Source of the DNA: Sorangium cellulosum So ce56
GTDB taxonomy: Bacteria > Myxococcota_A > Polyangia > Polyangiales > Polyangiaceae
Assembly (NCBI RefSeq): GCF_000067165.1
Contig: NC_010162.1
Location: forward strand, 4,050,501 to 4,114,500
Reading direction: 5' to 3'
Length of the DNA stretch: 64,000 nt
The position numbers and the translations under genes were made by a program. The notes under the pieces were generated by a model. It was not told the origin of the DNA, ran no database searches, and saw only the letters and a list, made by a program, of their open reading frames with translations. Numbering within the stretch: position 1 is the stretch's first letter; each line of letters opens with the position of its first letter. This document shows positions 1 to 7,208 of the stretch, piece by piece.

Positions 1-1582
1 GCCGGTGGCGCCACACGATCTTCAGCTTGTCGCCGTAGGTCTTCGAGATCTGGGAGACCGTGTCCTCGACGCGCTTGCAGAACGGGCACTCGAAGTCCGA
101 GAAGACCTGCATCACGACCTTGGCCCTCTCGCCGCCCTTCCACGGGCTGTTCGGCGCCGGCGCGGAGACCTCCTTGCGCTCGGGCGGCGGCGGCTCCTTG
201 CCGTCCTTGATGATCTCGGCGTAGAGGTCCTTGGCGGCGACGCCCTTGGCGAGCAGCGCCTCCGACTTCTTGATCTCCTCGTCGATGATCGTCTTGAACT
301 TGTCGATCGGCTGCGCGCCGACGAGCCGGCGGCCGTTGATGAAGAAGTGCGGGGTCCCGGACGCCTGCAGGTCGTCCGCGAGCTCCTGATCGGCGGCGAT
401 GGACGCGCCGAACTTCTTGGTGGCGATCGCGGCCTTCACCTTCTCGACGTCGAGCCCCAGCTCCTTGGCGTAGCCGAGCAGGTCCTCGTCGTTGAGCTTC
501 TGCTGGTTCTTCCAGAGCAGGTAGTACGCGTCCCAGAAGCCCTTCTCGCCCTTCTGCGCGCGGGCCTCCATGGCGAGCTCAGCCGCGGGCTCGGCGCGTT
601 GGTGGAACGGGAGCGGGTTGTTCTTCCAGACGAACCGGACCTTGTCCCCGTAGGTCGTGAGGATCTCGTCGATGGTCGGGACGACCTTGCTGCAGAACGG
701 GCACTGGAAGTCGGACCACTCGACGATGGTGACCAGCGCGGTGGCCGGGCCCTTCGCCGGCGCGTCGCCGACGGGCACCTTCCAGACGGTCTTGTCGTCC
801 TCCTGCGGGCGCTCGCGGTCCTTCTGCGGCGGCGCCTTCGCCTTGTTCTCCGCGGCGAGCTTCGCGTACACCTTGTCGGGCTTGGTCCCGGCGGCGACCG
901 CCGCCTGCGCGGCCTTGAGCTGCTCGTCGATGACCGACGTGAACTTGTCGATCGGCTGAGCGCCGCTCAGGAACACGCCATTGATGATCGAGGCGGGCGT
1001 GCCGGTGACGCCCGAGCTCTTGCCGACCGCCATGTCGGCGTCGATCTTGGCCATGTACTCCTGCCGATCGAACGCCGCCTTGAACTTCGCCCTGTCGACG
1101 CCGGCGTCGCCGGCCCACTTCTCGAAGTTCTCGGGCGTGAGGCTCTTCTGGTTCTGGAAGGCGAGCTCGTGGAACTTCCAGAACGCCTTCGAGCCGCCGA
1201 GGCGGAACACGGTCTCGGCCGCGAGCGCCGCCGGGCGCGCGTTCTTGTGGAAGGGGAGCGGGTTGTTCTTCCAGATGATGCGCAGCTTCTCGGGACCGTA
1301 CTTGTCCTTGAGCTGGTTGATCGTGGTCTCGACCTTGGTGCAGAACGGACACTCGAAGTCGCTGAAGACGACCATCGTCACCGGCGCCGCCCGCGTGCCC
1401 CACATGGGGTCCTTCGACGACACCGGGACCGCCGCGTCCTCGTCGGTCCACGGCTGACCGTCCTCGTGGACCGCCGAGATCTCGTGCCCGCGCGAGCCGG
1501 CGCTCCGATCGATGCTCCACATCAGCCCCATCCCTGCGATGAAGCAGAGAAGAAAGCCGACGATGGCTGTTCCCTTGTTCAT
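1..1582 (-). CDS. Triple DsbA-like thiol-disulfide oxidoreductase (3' end beyond window)
   Basis: The frame is open from ATG 1582 to the left edge, so about 527 residues are visible and the C-terminus is missing. Residues ~5-23 form one hydrophobic segment (GTAIVGFLLCFIAGMG), a signal anchor or uncleaved signal that places the protein outside the inner membrane. Three similar thioredoxin-fold modules follow. Each begins with a DFECPFC or DFQCPFC active site, at about residues 75, 280 and 500, and the first two continue with a W-K-N-N-P-L-P-F-H segment; the third reaches W-R-H-R at the edge. This is the DsbA/Thioredoxin_4 family, which makes, isomerises or reduces disulfides in the periplasm. 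The linkers are Lys/Glu/Pro-rich. All three CxxC pairs are intact, so each module could be redox active. Family assignment is firm; direction of electron flow and substrates are unknown. Confidence 0.9.
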   Translation of the reverse strand, partial: MNKGTAIVGFLLCFIAGMGLMWSIDRSAGSRGHEISAVHEDGQPWTDEDAAVPVSSKDPMWGTRAAPVTMVVFSDFECPFCTKVETTINQLKDKYGPEKLRIIWKNNPLPFHKNARPAALAAETVFRLGGSKAFWKFHELAFQNQKSLTPENFEKWAGDAGVDRAKFKAAFDRQEYMAKIDADMAVGKSSGVTGTPASIINGVFLSGAQPIDKFTSVIDEQLKAAQAAVAAGTKPDKVYAKLAAENKAKAPPQKDRERPQEDDKTVWKVPVGDAPAKGPATALVTIVEWSDFQCPFCSKVVPTIDEILTTYGDKVRFVWKNNPLPFHQRAEPAAELAMEARAQKGEKGFWDAYYLLWKNQQKLNDEDLLGYAKELGLDVEKVKAAIATKKFGASIAADQELADDLQASGTPHFFINGRRLVGAQPIDKFKTIIDEEIKKSEALLAKGVAAKDLYAEIIKDGKEPPPPERKEVSAPAPNSPWKGGERAKVVMQVFSDFECPFCKRVEDTVSQISKTYGDKLKIVWRHR

Positions 1583-1994
1583 GATGTTTCCTCTCTCAAC
1601 GTGGTGGGGCTCCGCCAGGCGGGCCCCTCCTTCAACGCGGGCGCGGCACCGGGTGCAGCGCCCGCGACAAGATCGCCCATCGTGACCTCCCGGGGCGGCG
1701 AGCCACCCCGGGCCAAGGGAGCCGCCGCCGCGTGCGCGCGGCGCAGCCCCCGGCGGAGCGCCAGAGCCGCTCTCGACCCCTCACGCCGGCGCCAGCGACC
1801 GGCCTCAGGCGCGGCTGGCACGTCGCCCTCGAGAGGGCGAGCCTGCGCGACGTGGGACCGGACCAGCGCCTAGGAGGCTCGGGTCAGACCGGCAAGCGCT
1901 CCGGACCTCGCGGCAGCGCCGCCCTCGCGCCGACAGCTGCGGTCTACGAGAGACCACGCGGCGCGATCGGGTGTGGGCTGCCGGCGAGCTCGCC
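1583..1994. other. Gene-free stretch upstream of the DsbA-like gene
   Basis: About 410 bases lie between the start of the triple DsbA-like gene and the stop of the next minus-strand gene. Open frames here are short, arginine-rich and have no family resemblance. I expect the DsbA gene promoter in the first 150 bases but see no convincing -35/-10 pair, and no tRNA-like fold or long repeat. Confidence 0.5.
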
Positions 1995-2489
1995 TCATCG
2001 AGGCGGGTGGTAGACGCCCTGCGCGACGCCGGGACGCGGTCCTCCGGAGACCGCCGCGAACGAGAAGAGCGAGAGCGGCGCGCACGGGGCAGGGAGGACG
2101 AGGTCAGCAAGGAGCAACGCCTGCTGCGGGGGGCTGGAGAGCTCGCTCACAGGGCCGGGGTGCCGCGAGTTCGGGCCGACCATCGGCCCGCCATCGCCCC
2201 TGGCGCAGCCTGGCGCCGCGTCGATCCGCGCGTCGGTGATCGGGAGGGTGCGGGGCGGAGCGACCGAGGAAGCTCCGCGGGGATCGCAGATCGGCGCGTC
2301 CCTCGTCTCGCCCGTCGCATCATCGACGCTGGTCAGGACGGTGCACGACGGCTCGTCCGGCGGTGCGACGATCGTCATCCGGTCGTCCTCGCACACGGGG
2401 ACGATCGCAGCGCGCGCTGTAAGCGGCAGGACCAGCGCCAACGCGAACGTCAGCACGGTCATCAGGCGCTGGACAGCGTGTCGCGACAT
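1995..2489 (-). CDS. Small secreted hypothetical protein
   Basis: A 164-residue protein from ATG 2489; a TTG three codons earlier is the only competing start. The N-terminus is a textbook Sec signal: positive MSRHAVQR, hydrophobic LMTVLTFALALVLPL, then a TARA-A cleavage site near residue 25. The mature part has a PVCEDD segment and several further cysteines (at SCTV, PICD, GCAR and APCA), so disulfides in the periplasm are likely. Codon choice has the strong third-position GC of its neighbours, which supports real coding. No known domain is recognised. It is transcribed away from the kinase gene at 2780, so the DnaA-box-like sites at 2629-2649 lie in a shared divergent control region. Confidence 0.6.
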   Translation of the reverse strand: MSRHAVQRLMTVLTFALALVLPLTARAAIVPVCEDDRMTIVAPPDEPSCTVLTSVDDATGETRDAPICDPRGASSVAPPRTLPITDARIDAAPGCARGDGGPMVGPNSRHPGPVSELSSPPQQALLLADLVLPAPCAPLSLFSFAAVSGGPRPGVAQGVYHPPR

Positions 2490-2628
2490 CCCTCGCAAGG
2501 ATTAGCCGAGGCGTGCAGGGAGAGCAATGGCCCGGATCCCCGCAGGAACGCGACACTTCGGGGTCTTCCTGGACGGATCCCGACGCTTCTCCAGGGTACC
2601 GCCCGGAGGACGCCACTTGTCGACAGGG

Positions 2629-2649
2629 TGTGGATAACCCTGTGGATAA
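2629..2649 (-). promoter_or_regulatory. Two tandem DnaA-box-like sites
   Basis: TGTGGATAA occurs at 2629-2637 and again at 2641-2649, i.e. two exact copies of the consensus DnaA box TTATCCACA read on the minus strand, with starts 12 bp apart. The first copy sits in a small inverted repeat, CAGGGT at 2624-2629 pairing with ACCCTG at 2637-2642. They lie between two divergent genes, neither of them a replication gene. They may be DnaA-controlled promoter or titration sites; an origin is possible but unsupported. Confidence 0.55.
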
Positions 2650-2779
2650 GTTGGAGATCCCCTGTGTCGAAACGGTGGTTCGAGCGGCCCGCGCCAGCAG
2701 GAGTACGGCCGGTTTCCGCGTCGTGCAGCGGTTCGCGCGAACTTGGCCCACCTTGTCCTACATCCGGTAGGTTCGCTGC

Positions 2780-5614
2780 ATGGCGAACTCCTCCGCGACC
2801 GTGCCTCGCCCGGTTCCTCCGCCCTCGCACGAGCCCACCAAGAGCGGCTTCGCTGCGGACGATGTTCCCCGGCCGCTCGGCCGTTACGTGCTCCTGCGGC
2901 GCATCGCTCGGGGAGGCATGGGGGAGGTGTTCCTCGCCTCCACGACCGGGCTGGAGGGGGCCGAGCGCCCCGTCGTCGTGAAGATCATCCGCCGCGAGCA
3001 CGCGTCCGATCCGAGCTACATCGCCCGCTTCCTGGACGAAGCGCGGGTGCAGGCGCAGCTCCAGCACTCCGGCGTCGCGCAGGTCATCGAGGCGGACGTC
3101 GACCCCGCGACGGGGGAGCCTTACGCGGTGGTCGAGCACGTCGAGGGCCGGAGCCTCGGCGAGGTCCGGGCCCGCGCGGTGCAGCTCGGGCACCGCTTCG
3201 ATTGGGCGGAGGCGGTCGCGATCGCGACGATGATCGCCGAGGCGCTCGCCCACGTGCACGAGCGCAGGGACCCGTCGGGCGCCGCGCTCGCCATCGTCCA
3301 CCGCGATCTGTCGCCGCAGAACGTGATGCTCGGCTTCGCCGGCGACGTGAAGATCATCGATTTCGGCACCGCCCGCGGCCAGAACCGGCGCTGCCACACG
3401 GTCGCGGGCGTCGTCTTCGCGAAGCCGGGCTACGTCGCGCCGGAGGTCGCCAACGGCGACCCGGGCGACGCGCGGGTCGATCTCTATGCGCTCGGGATCA
3501 TGCTCTGGGAGCTGTGCGCGGGGCGCCGGTTCCTGCAGGGCGACGCGCAGACGCACATGGCCGCGGTCGCGCGCAACCAGAACGACCCGCCGCCGATCGC
3601 GCTGTCGCTCGGGGCCCCGTCGGCGCTCGACGCCGCCATCGGGCGGCTCACGGCCTTCGACCGCGAGGCCCGGTACCCGTCGAGCCGCGCCGCCGCGCGC
3701 GACCTCGCCGCGCTCCTCGGGGCGGCGGTCGCCCTGCCCGGCGGCGAACGCGGCGTGCGCGCGCGGGCCGCGCACCTGATGCAGCGCCTGTTCCCTGGCG
3801 AGCCGGGGCGCTCGCGCGGCGAGTTCGCGGCCCTCGTCGCCGCCGCCAAGGCCCATCGCGCCACGGCCGTGACGCCGGTGAGCCCGCGCGCCGAGGCCAT
3901 GGCCTCCGCCGAGCGCGTGGACGACGGCACGCTGCCCGGGACGCGCTACCGGCTGCTGCGCGAGATCGGGACGGGCGCGAGCAGCACCGTCCACGAGGCG
4001 GAGCACGTCGATCTGGGGCGCCGCGTGGCGCTCAAGGTCGTCTCGGCGGAGCACTCGGCGACCGACGTGATCGCGAGCCGCTTCCGCCGCGAGGCCCGTG
4101 TCCTCTCGCGCCTCTCCCACGAGCACCTCGTGAAGGTCCACGATTTCGGCATGGCCGCGGACGGCCGGCTGTTCTGCGCCATGGACCTCCTGGAGGGCGA
4201 GACGCTCGACGCCCTGCTCGTCCGCGGCGGCGCGATCGACTGGAGGGACGCGCTCGCGATGGCCGCCAAGGTGCTGAGCGCGCTCGAGCTCGCGCACGCC
4301 GAGGGGCTCGTTCACCGGGACATCAAGCCCGAGAACCTCTTCATGACGCGCCCTCGCGGCGCCGAGGGGGCGCTCTCCCTCGCGGACGCCGGCCTGAAGC
4401 TGCTCGATTTCGGGCTCGCGAAGCGCCTCTCCGAGGATCGCGGCGAGGCCTATGGCGTCGCGGACGAGACGGGCGCCGGCGAAGGGCCGGCCCGGGCCGC
4501 GGTCGCGATCGTCGGGACGCCCGAGTACATGGCCCCAGAGCAGGCCGCGTCGGGGCGCATCGACGGGCGCGCCGATCTCTACGCGCTCGGCTGCGTCCTC
4601 TACGAGATGCTCACGGGGCGCCTGCCGTTCGTCGAGCAGAGCCTCGTCGCGCTGATCGACGCGAAGATCAAGGGCAGCCCCGAGCGCCTCCGCGAGCGCG
4701 CGCCGACCCGGCAGATCCCGACCTTCGTCGACGATCTGGTGATGCGCGCGCTGGCCCGTCACCCGAGCGTCCGCTTCCAGAGCGCCGCCGAGATGCGACA
4801 GGCCATCCTGGAGGCGCTGGGGCGACCCGCTCGCGCGCGCACCCGCCGCCGCGCGCTGGGGTTCGCCGCGGTCGCCGCCGCGATGACGCTCGCGGGCGTG
4901 CTGGTCGTCGGCAAGGGGCGCGAGCTGGTGGCCCGTGTCCCCGCGGTCGCTGCGCTCGTCGGCGCTGCGGGCGAGGCGGCCGCGACGTCGGGTGATGCGG
5001 CGCAGCCCGCCGCGCCGGCCATCGCCGCGGAGGCGCTTGCGGCAGCCGAGGAGGCACCGGCGGCAGCCGCGGAGGCGCCGGCGGCAGCCGCGGAGGCGCC
5101 GGCAGGCGGCGCGCTCGCGGCAGCTTCCTACGCGCCGGCGTCCGTCGCGGCAGCTCTCGCAGCGGCCAGCGCGGCAGGGCAGGGGAGCGCCACGCCTCCG
5201 GCCGTCGCGGCTGTGCCCGCCGCCGGCTCCGATGCCGCCGCGCCCCGAGAGGGAGCCGCGCAGCCTGCGGCGGTCGTGTCGCCTGCGCAGGCCGCCGTCG
5301 CGAAGAGCGACGCGGCGAAGCCGCCCGCGAGGGACGAGCCCGCCCGGCGCGCCTCGGCGTTGACCGCGCGCGCGCCGGCGCCGAAGGCCGGCAAACCTGC
5401 GGCGCGCGGCGCGGCGGATCGCGCCTCCCGCGAGGTCGCGAAGCGCGAGCCGAAGGCGCGCGAGCGATCGTCCTCGTCCGCGGCGCGCGAGTCCGCCGCC
5501 CCGACGCCCGCGCGTGGCGAGGCTGACACGGCGACGAAAGACGCGCACGAGGATCGCAGCGAAGCGAAGCGGCGCCGTCACAAGCGGCGGTCCCGGGTAG
5601 CGAAAGCGGAGTAG
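2780..5614 (+). CDS. Tandem-domain Ser/Thr protein kinase with C-terminal membrane segment
   Basis: 944 residues, starting ATG 2780, carrying two complete Hanks-type kinase domains. Kinase 1 (about 35-310) has the ARGGMGEV glycine loop at 43-50, VVVK with Lys68, HRDLSPQN at 174-181, DFG at 194-196 and an APE triplet. Kinase 2 (about 387-680) has the IGTGASST loop, ALKV lysine, HRDIKPEN near 512-519, DFG near 543-545 and GTPEYMAPEQ. The HRDLSPQN variant is common in myxobacterial kinases. One hydrophobic stretch (about 692-712) follows, then a 230-residue Ala/Pro/Lys/Arg tail with no fold. So both kinases are cytoplasmic and the tail would be outside. No PASTA or sensor domain is seen. Both active sites look intact, so neither half can be called a pseudokinase by eye. 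The gene is preceded by the DnaA-box-like pair and followed by a GC hairpin. Confidence 0.93.
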   Translation: MANSSATVPRPVPPPSHEPTKSGFAADDVPRPLGRYVLLRRIARGGMGEVFLASTTGLEGAERPVVVKIIRREHASDPSYIARFLDEARVQAQLQHSGVAQVIEADVDPATGEPYAVVEHVEGRSLGEVRARAVQLGHRFDWAEAVAIATMIAEALAHVHERRDPSGAALAIVHRDLSPQNVMLGFAGDVKIIDFGTARGQNRRCHTVAGVVFAKPGYVAPEVANGDPGDARVDLYALGIMLWELCAGRRFLQGDAQTHMAAVARNQNDPPPIALSLGAPSALDAAIGRLTAFDREARYPSSRAAARDLAALLGAAVALPGGERGVRARAAHLMQRLFPGEPGRSRGEFAALVAAAKAHRATAVTPVSPRAEAMASAERVDDGTLPGTRYRLLREIGTGASSTVHEAEHVDLGRRVALKVVSAEHSATDVIASRFRREARVLSRLSHEHLVKVHDFGMAADGRLFCAMDLLEGETLDALLVRGGAIDWRDALAMAAKVLSALELAHAEGLVHRDIKPENLFMTRPRGAEGALSLADAGLKLLDFGLAKRLSEDRGEAYGVADETGAGEGPARAAVAIVGTPEYMAPEQAASGRIDGRADLYALGCVLYEMLTGRLPFVEQSLVALIDAKIKGSPERLRERAPTRQIPTFVDDLVMRALARHPSVRFQSAAEMRQAILEALGRPARARTRRRALGFAAVAAAMTLAGVLVVGKGRELVARVPAVAALVGAAGEAAATSGDAAQPAAPAIAAEALAAAEEAPAAAAEAPAAAAEAPAGGALAAASYAPASVAAALAAASAAGQGSATPPAVAAVPAAGSDAAAPREGAAQPAAVVSPAQAAVAKSDAAKPPARDEPARRASALTARAPAPKAGKPAARGAADRASREVAKREPKARERSSSSAARESAAPTPARGEADTATKDAHEDRSEAKRRRHKRRSRVAKAE
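5039..5101 (+). repeat. 21-bp tandem repeat, three copies, in the kinase tail
   Basis: Three 21-bp units start at 5039, 5060 and 5081; the last two are identical and the first differs at three bases. They encode Ala/Glu/Pro heptads in the disordered tail of the tandem kinase. Being in frame, copy-number change would lengthen or shorten the tail without breaking it. Confidence 0.85.
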
Positions 5615-5630
5615 CCGCGCGTCGCGCGGC
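5614..5630 (+). terminator. GC-rich hairpin after the kinase gene
   Basis: GCCGCGCG at 5614-5621 pairs perfectly with CGCGCGGC at 5623-5630 around a single T, starting at the last base of the kinase stop codon. There is only a weak T-run after it (CATTTCG). It is placed as a terminator, but the missing U-tract keeps this uncertain. Confidence 0.4.
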
Positions 5631-5679
5631 GCATTTCGCTCGCGCGTGGGCTGCGGCGTTGTATACCGCGCAGCCTGCG

Positions 5680-7185
5680 ATGGCTCAGATCGCCTTGTCC
5701 GCGCCGGGCTCGAACGCCGTTACCTCGGGCCCACCCCATCGCGCCATCCTGCGGCTCGCGCTGCCGACCGTGGCGGCGATGCTCACCCAGAGCATCGTCA
5801 ACGAGGTCGACATCGTCTTCTTCGCGCACCTGCCGTGCCCCGAGTCGTCGAACGCGCACGCGGCGCTCTTGCCATCGCTGATCGTCCTGTGGCTGTTCGG
5901 CGGCTCGCTCAGCGCGATCTCGGTCGGCACGCAGGCGTTCACGGCGCGCCGCTTCGCCGAGAATCGCCCCGGGGACGCCGGCGCGGTCCTCGCGAACGCC
6001 CTGTTCTTCGCGATCGTCGCCGGCGTCGTGTTCTCCGCGATCGGGTACCTGACGATGCCGTACATCCTGTCCGTCATCATCAAGGTGCCGGACGCGCGGC
6101 AGGCGGCGCTCGATTACCTCGGCTGGCGCCTGCTCGGCGTGACGTCGATGGCGGCGACGTTCGCGCTGAAGGCGTTCTTCGACGGGATCGGCAAGACGCA
6201 CATCCACCTGGTCTCGGCCCTCGCGATGAACGGGCTGAACATCGTGCTCTGCCTCCTGCTCATCTTCGGCAACGCCTCGCTGGGCATCCCGAAGTACGGC
6301 ATCGCCGGCGCGGGCATGGCCGGCTTCATCTCGACCTACGTCGGCCTCGCGATCATGCTCGCGTACGCGCTCCTGCCGGAGTACCGGCGCCGCTACCGCC
6401 CGTTCGCCACGAGCAAGCTGTCGGCCCCGCTCGTCTGGTCCATCCTCAGGCTGTCGATCCCGAGCGCCGTCGCGACCGTCGCGATCATGACGGGCTTCGC
6501 CCTCTTCTACGCGATCGCCAGCAAGCTCGACCAGGTCGCGCCGGCGGGCGTCGTCTCGCCGCTCTGTCCCGGCGGCCGCGCGGAGCCGGTGTACGGCGCC
6601 GCGACCACGGTGATCGTCGGGATCCTGAAGCTCACGTTCACCGCCTGCCTCGCCTTCGGCACGTCGACGGCGACGCTCGTCGCGCAGTCGCTCGGCGAGA
6701 AGGACGGCGACAAGGCCGCGCGCTTCGGCTGGACCAGCGTCCGGCTGGGGCTCGCGATCTTCGGCGTCGTCGGCCTGCTCGAGGCGATCTTCGCGCCGCA
6801 GATCCTCGCGTTCGCCAGCAGCAGCGAGCTCGTCCAGGCCGCGGCGCTCCGGCCGCTCCAGATCATGGGCATCTGCACGCCGCTCGTCGCGGTCGGCATG
6901 ATCCTCACGCAGGCGCTCTTCGGCGCGGGCAACACGATGTTCGTGATGGTCGTGGAGCTCATCCTGCACTTCACCTGCCTCGTCCCGCTGGCGTGGCTGC
7001 TCGGCATCACGCTCGGCTTCGGCCTGATGGGCATCTGGGGCGCCGGCGTCGTCTACGTGGTCCTCCTCGCCGCGATCATGGTGTGGAAGTTCCGCTCGGG
7101 GGACTGGAAGAAGATCCGGCTCGACGGCCAGAAGCCCGTCGACGAGGCCGCGCTCGGCGAGGGCGGCGGCGGGGCGAGCGCGTAG
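5680..7185 (+). CDS. MATE-family efflux transporter
   Basis: 501 residues from ATG 5680; a TTG seven codons upstream is possible but less likely. It has about 12 hydrophobic helices in two similar halves. The first begins with the MATE-like ILRLALPTVAAMLTQSIVNEVD and the second with LRLSIPSAVATVAIMTG. Characteristic stretches include SVGTQAFTARRFAE, DGIGKTHIHL and TLVAQSLGEKD. MATE proteins export cationic drugs and metabolites in exchange for Na+ or H+. It is somewhat longer than the usual ~450 residues because of extra loops, two of which hold a cysteine each (C53 in HLPCPES, C296 in SPLCPGG), possibly a disulfide outside the membrane. It stands alone between the kinase and a convergent gene, so the substrate cannot be inferred. 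Confidence 0.93.
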   Translation: MAQIALSAPGSNAVTSGPPHRAILRLALPTVAAMLTQSIVNEVDIVFFAHLPCPESSNAHAALLPSLIVLWLFGGSLSAISVGTQAFTARRFAENRPGDAGAVLANALFFAIVAGVVFSAIGYLTMPYILSVIIKVPDARQAALDYLGWRLLGVTSMAATFALKAFFDGIGKTHIHLVSALAMNGLNIVLCLLLIFGNASLGIPKYGIAGAGMAGFISTYVGLAIMLAYALLPEYRRRYRPFATSKLSAPLVWSILRLSIPSAVATVAIMTGFALFYAIASKLDQVAPAGVVSPLCPGGRAEPVYGAATTVIVGILKLTFTACLAFGTSTATLVAQSLGEKDGDKAARFGWTSVRLGLAIFGVVGLLEAIFAPQILAFASSSELVQAAALRPLQIMGICTPLVAVGMILTQALFGAGNTMFVMVVELILHFTCLVPLAWLLGITLGFGLMGIWGAGVVYVVLLAAIMVWKFRSGDWKKIRLDGQKPVDEAALGEGGGGASA

Positions 7186-7190
7186 GGGCT

Positions 7191-7208
7191 CTGAGCCGAG
7201 CGGCTCAG
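7191..7208. terminator. Perfect hairpin between convergent genes
   Basis: CTGAGCCG at 7191-7198 and CGGCTCAG at 7201-7208 form an 8-bp perfect stem with a 2-base loop in the 19-bp gap between the MATE gene and the convergent aldolase/dehydrogenase gene, overlapping the latter's stop codon. The position fits a shared bidirectional terminator, although neither side has a T-tract. Confidence 0.55.

Noticed and set aside
5..1873. Open frame of 622 codons on the plus strand
   Set aside because: It is antisense to the triple DsbA-like gene, is Arg/Leu/Asp-rich with no family resemblance, and arises from the GC bias of the real gene.
2600..2700. Chromosomal origin at the DnaA-box pair
   Set aside because: Only two boxes, no AT-rich unwinding tract and no dnaA, dnaN, gidA or parAB nearby; kept only as regulatory or titration sites.
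2462..5581. Open frame of more than 1000 codons on the minus strand
   Set aside because: It lies opposite the tandem kinase, is mostly Arg/Gly/Ala and crosses the divergent control region; the plus strand has unmistakable kinase motifs.
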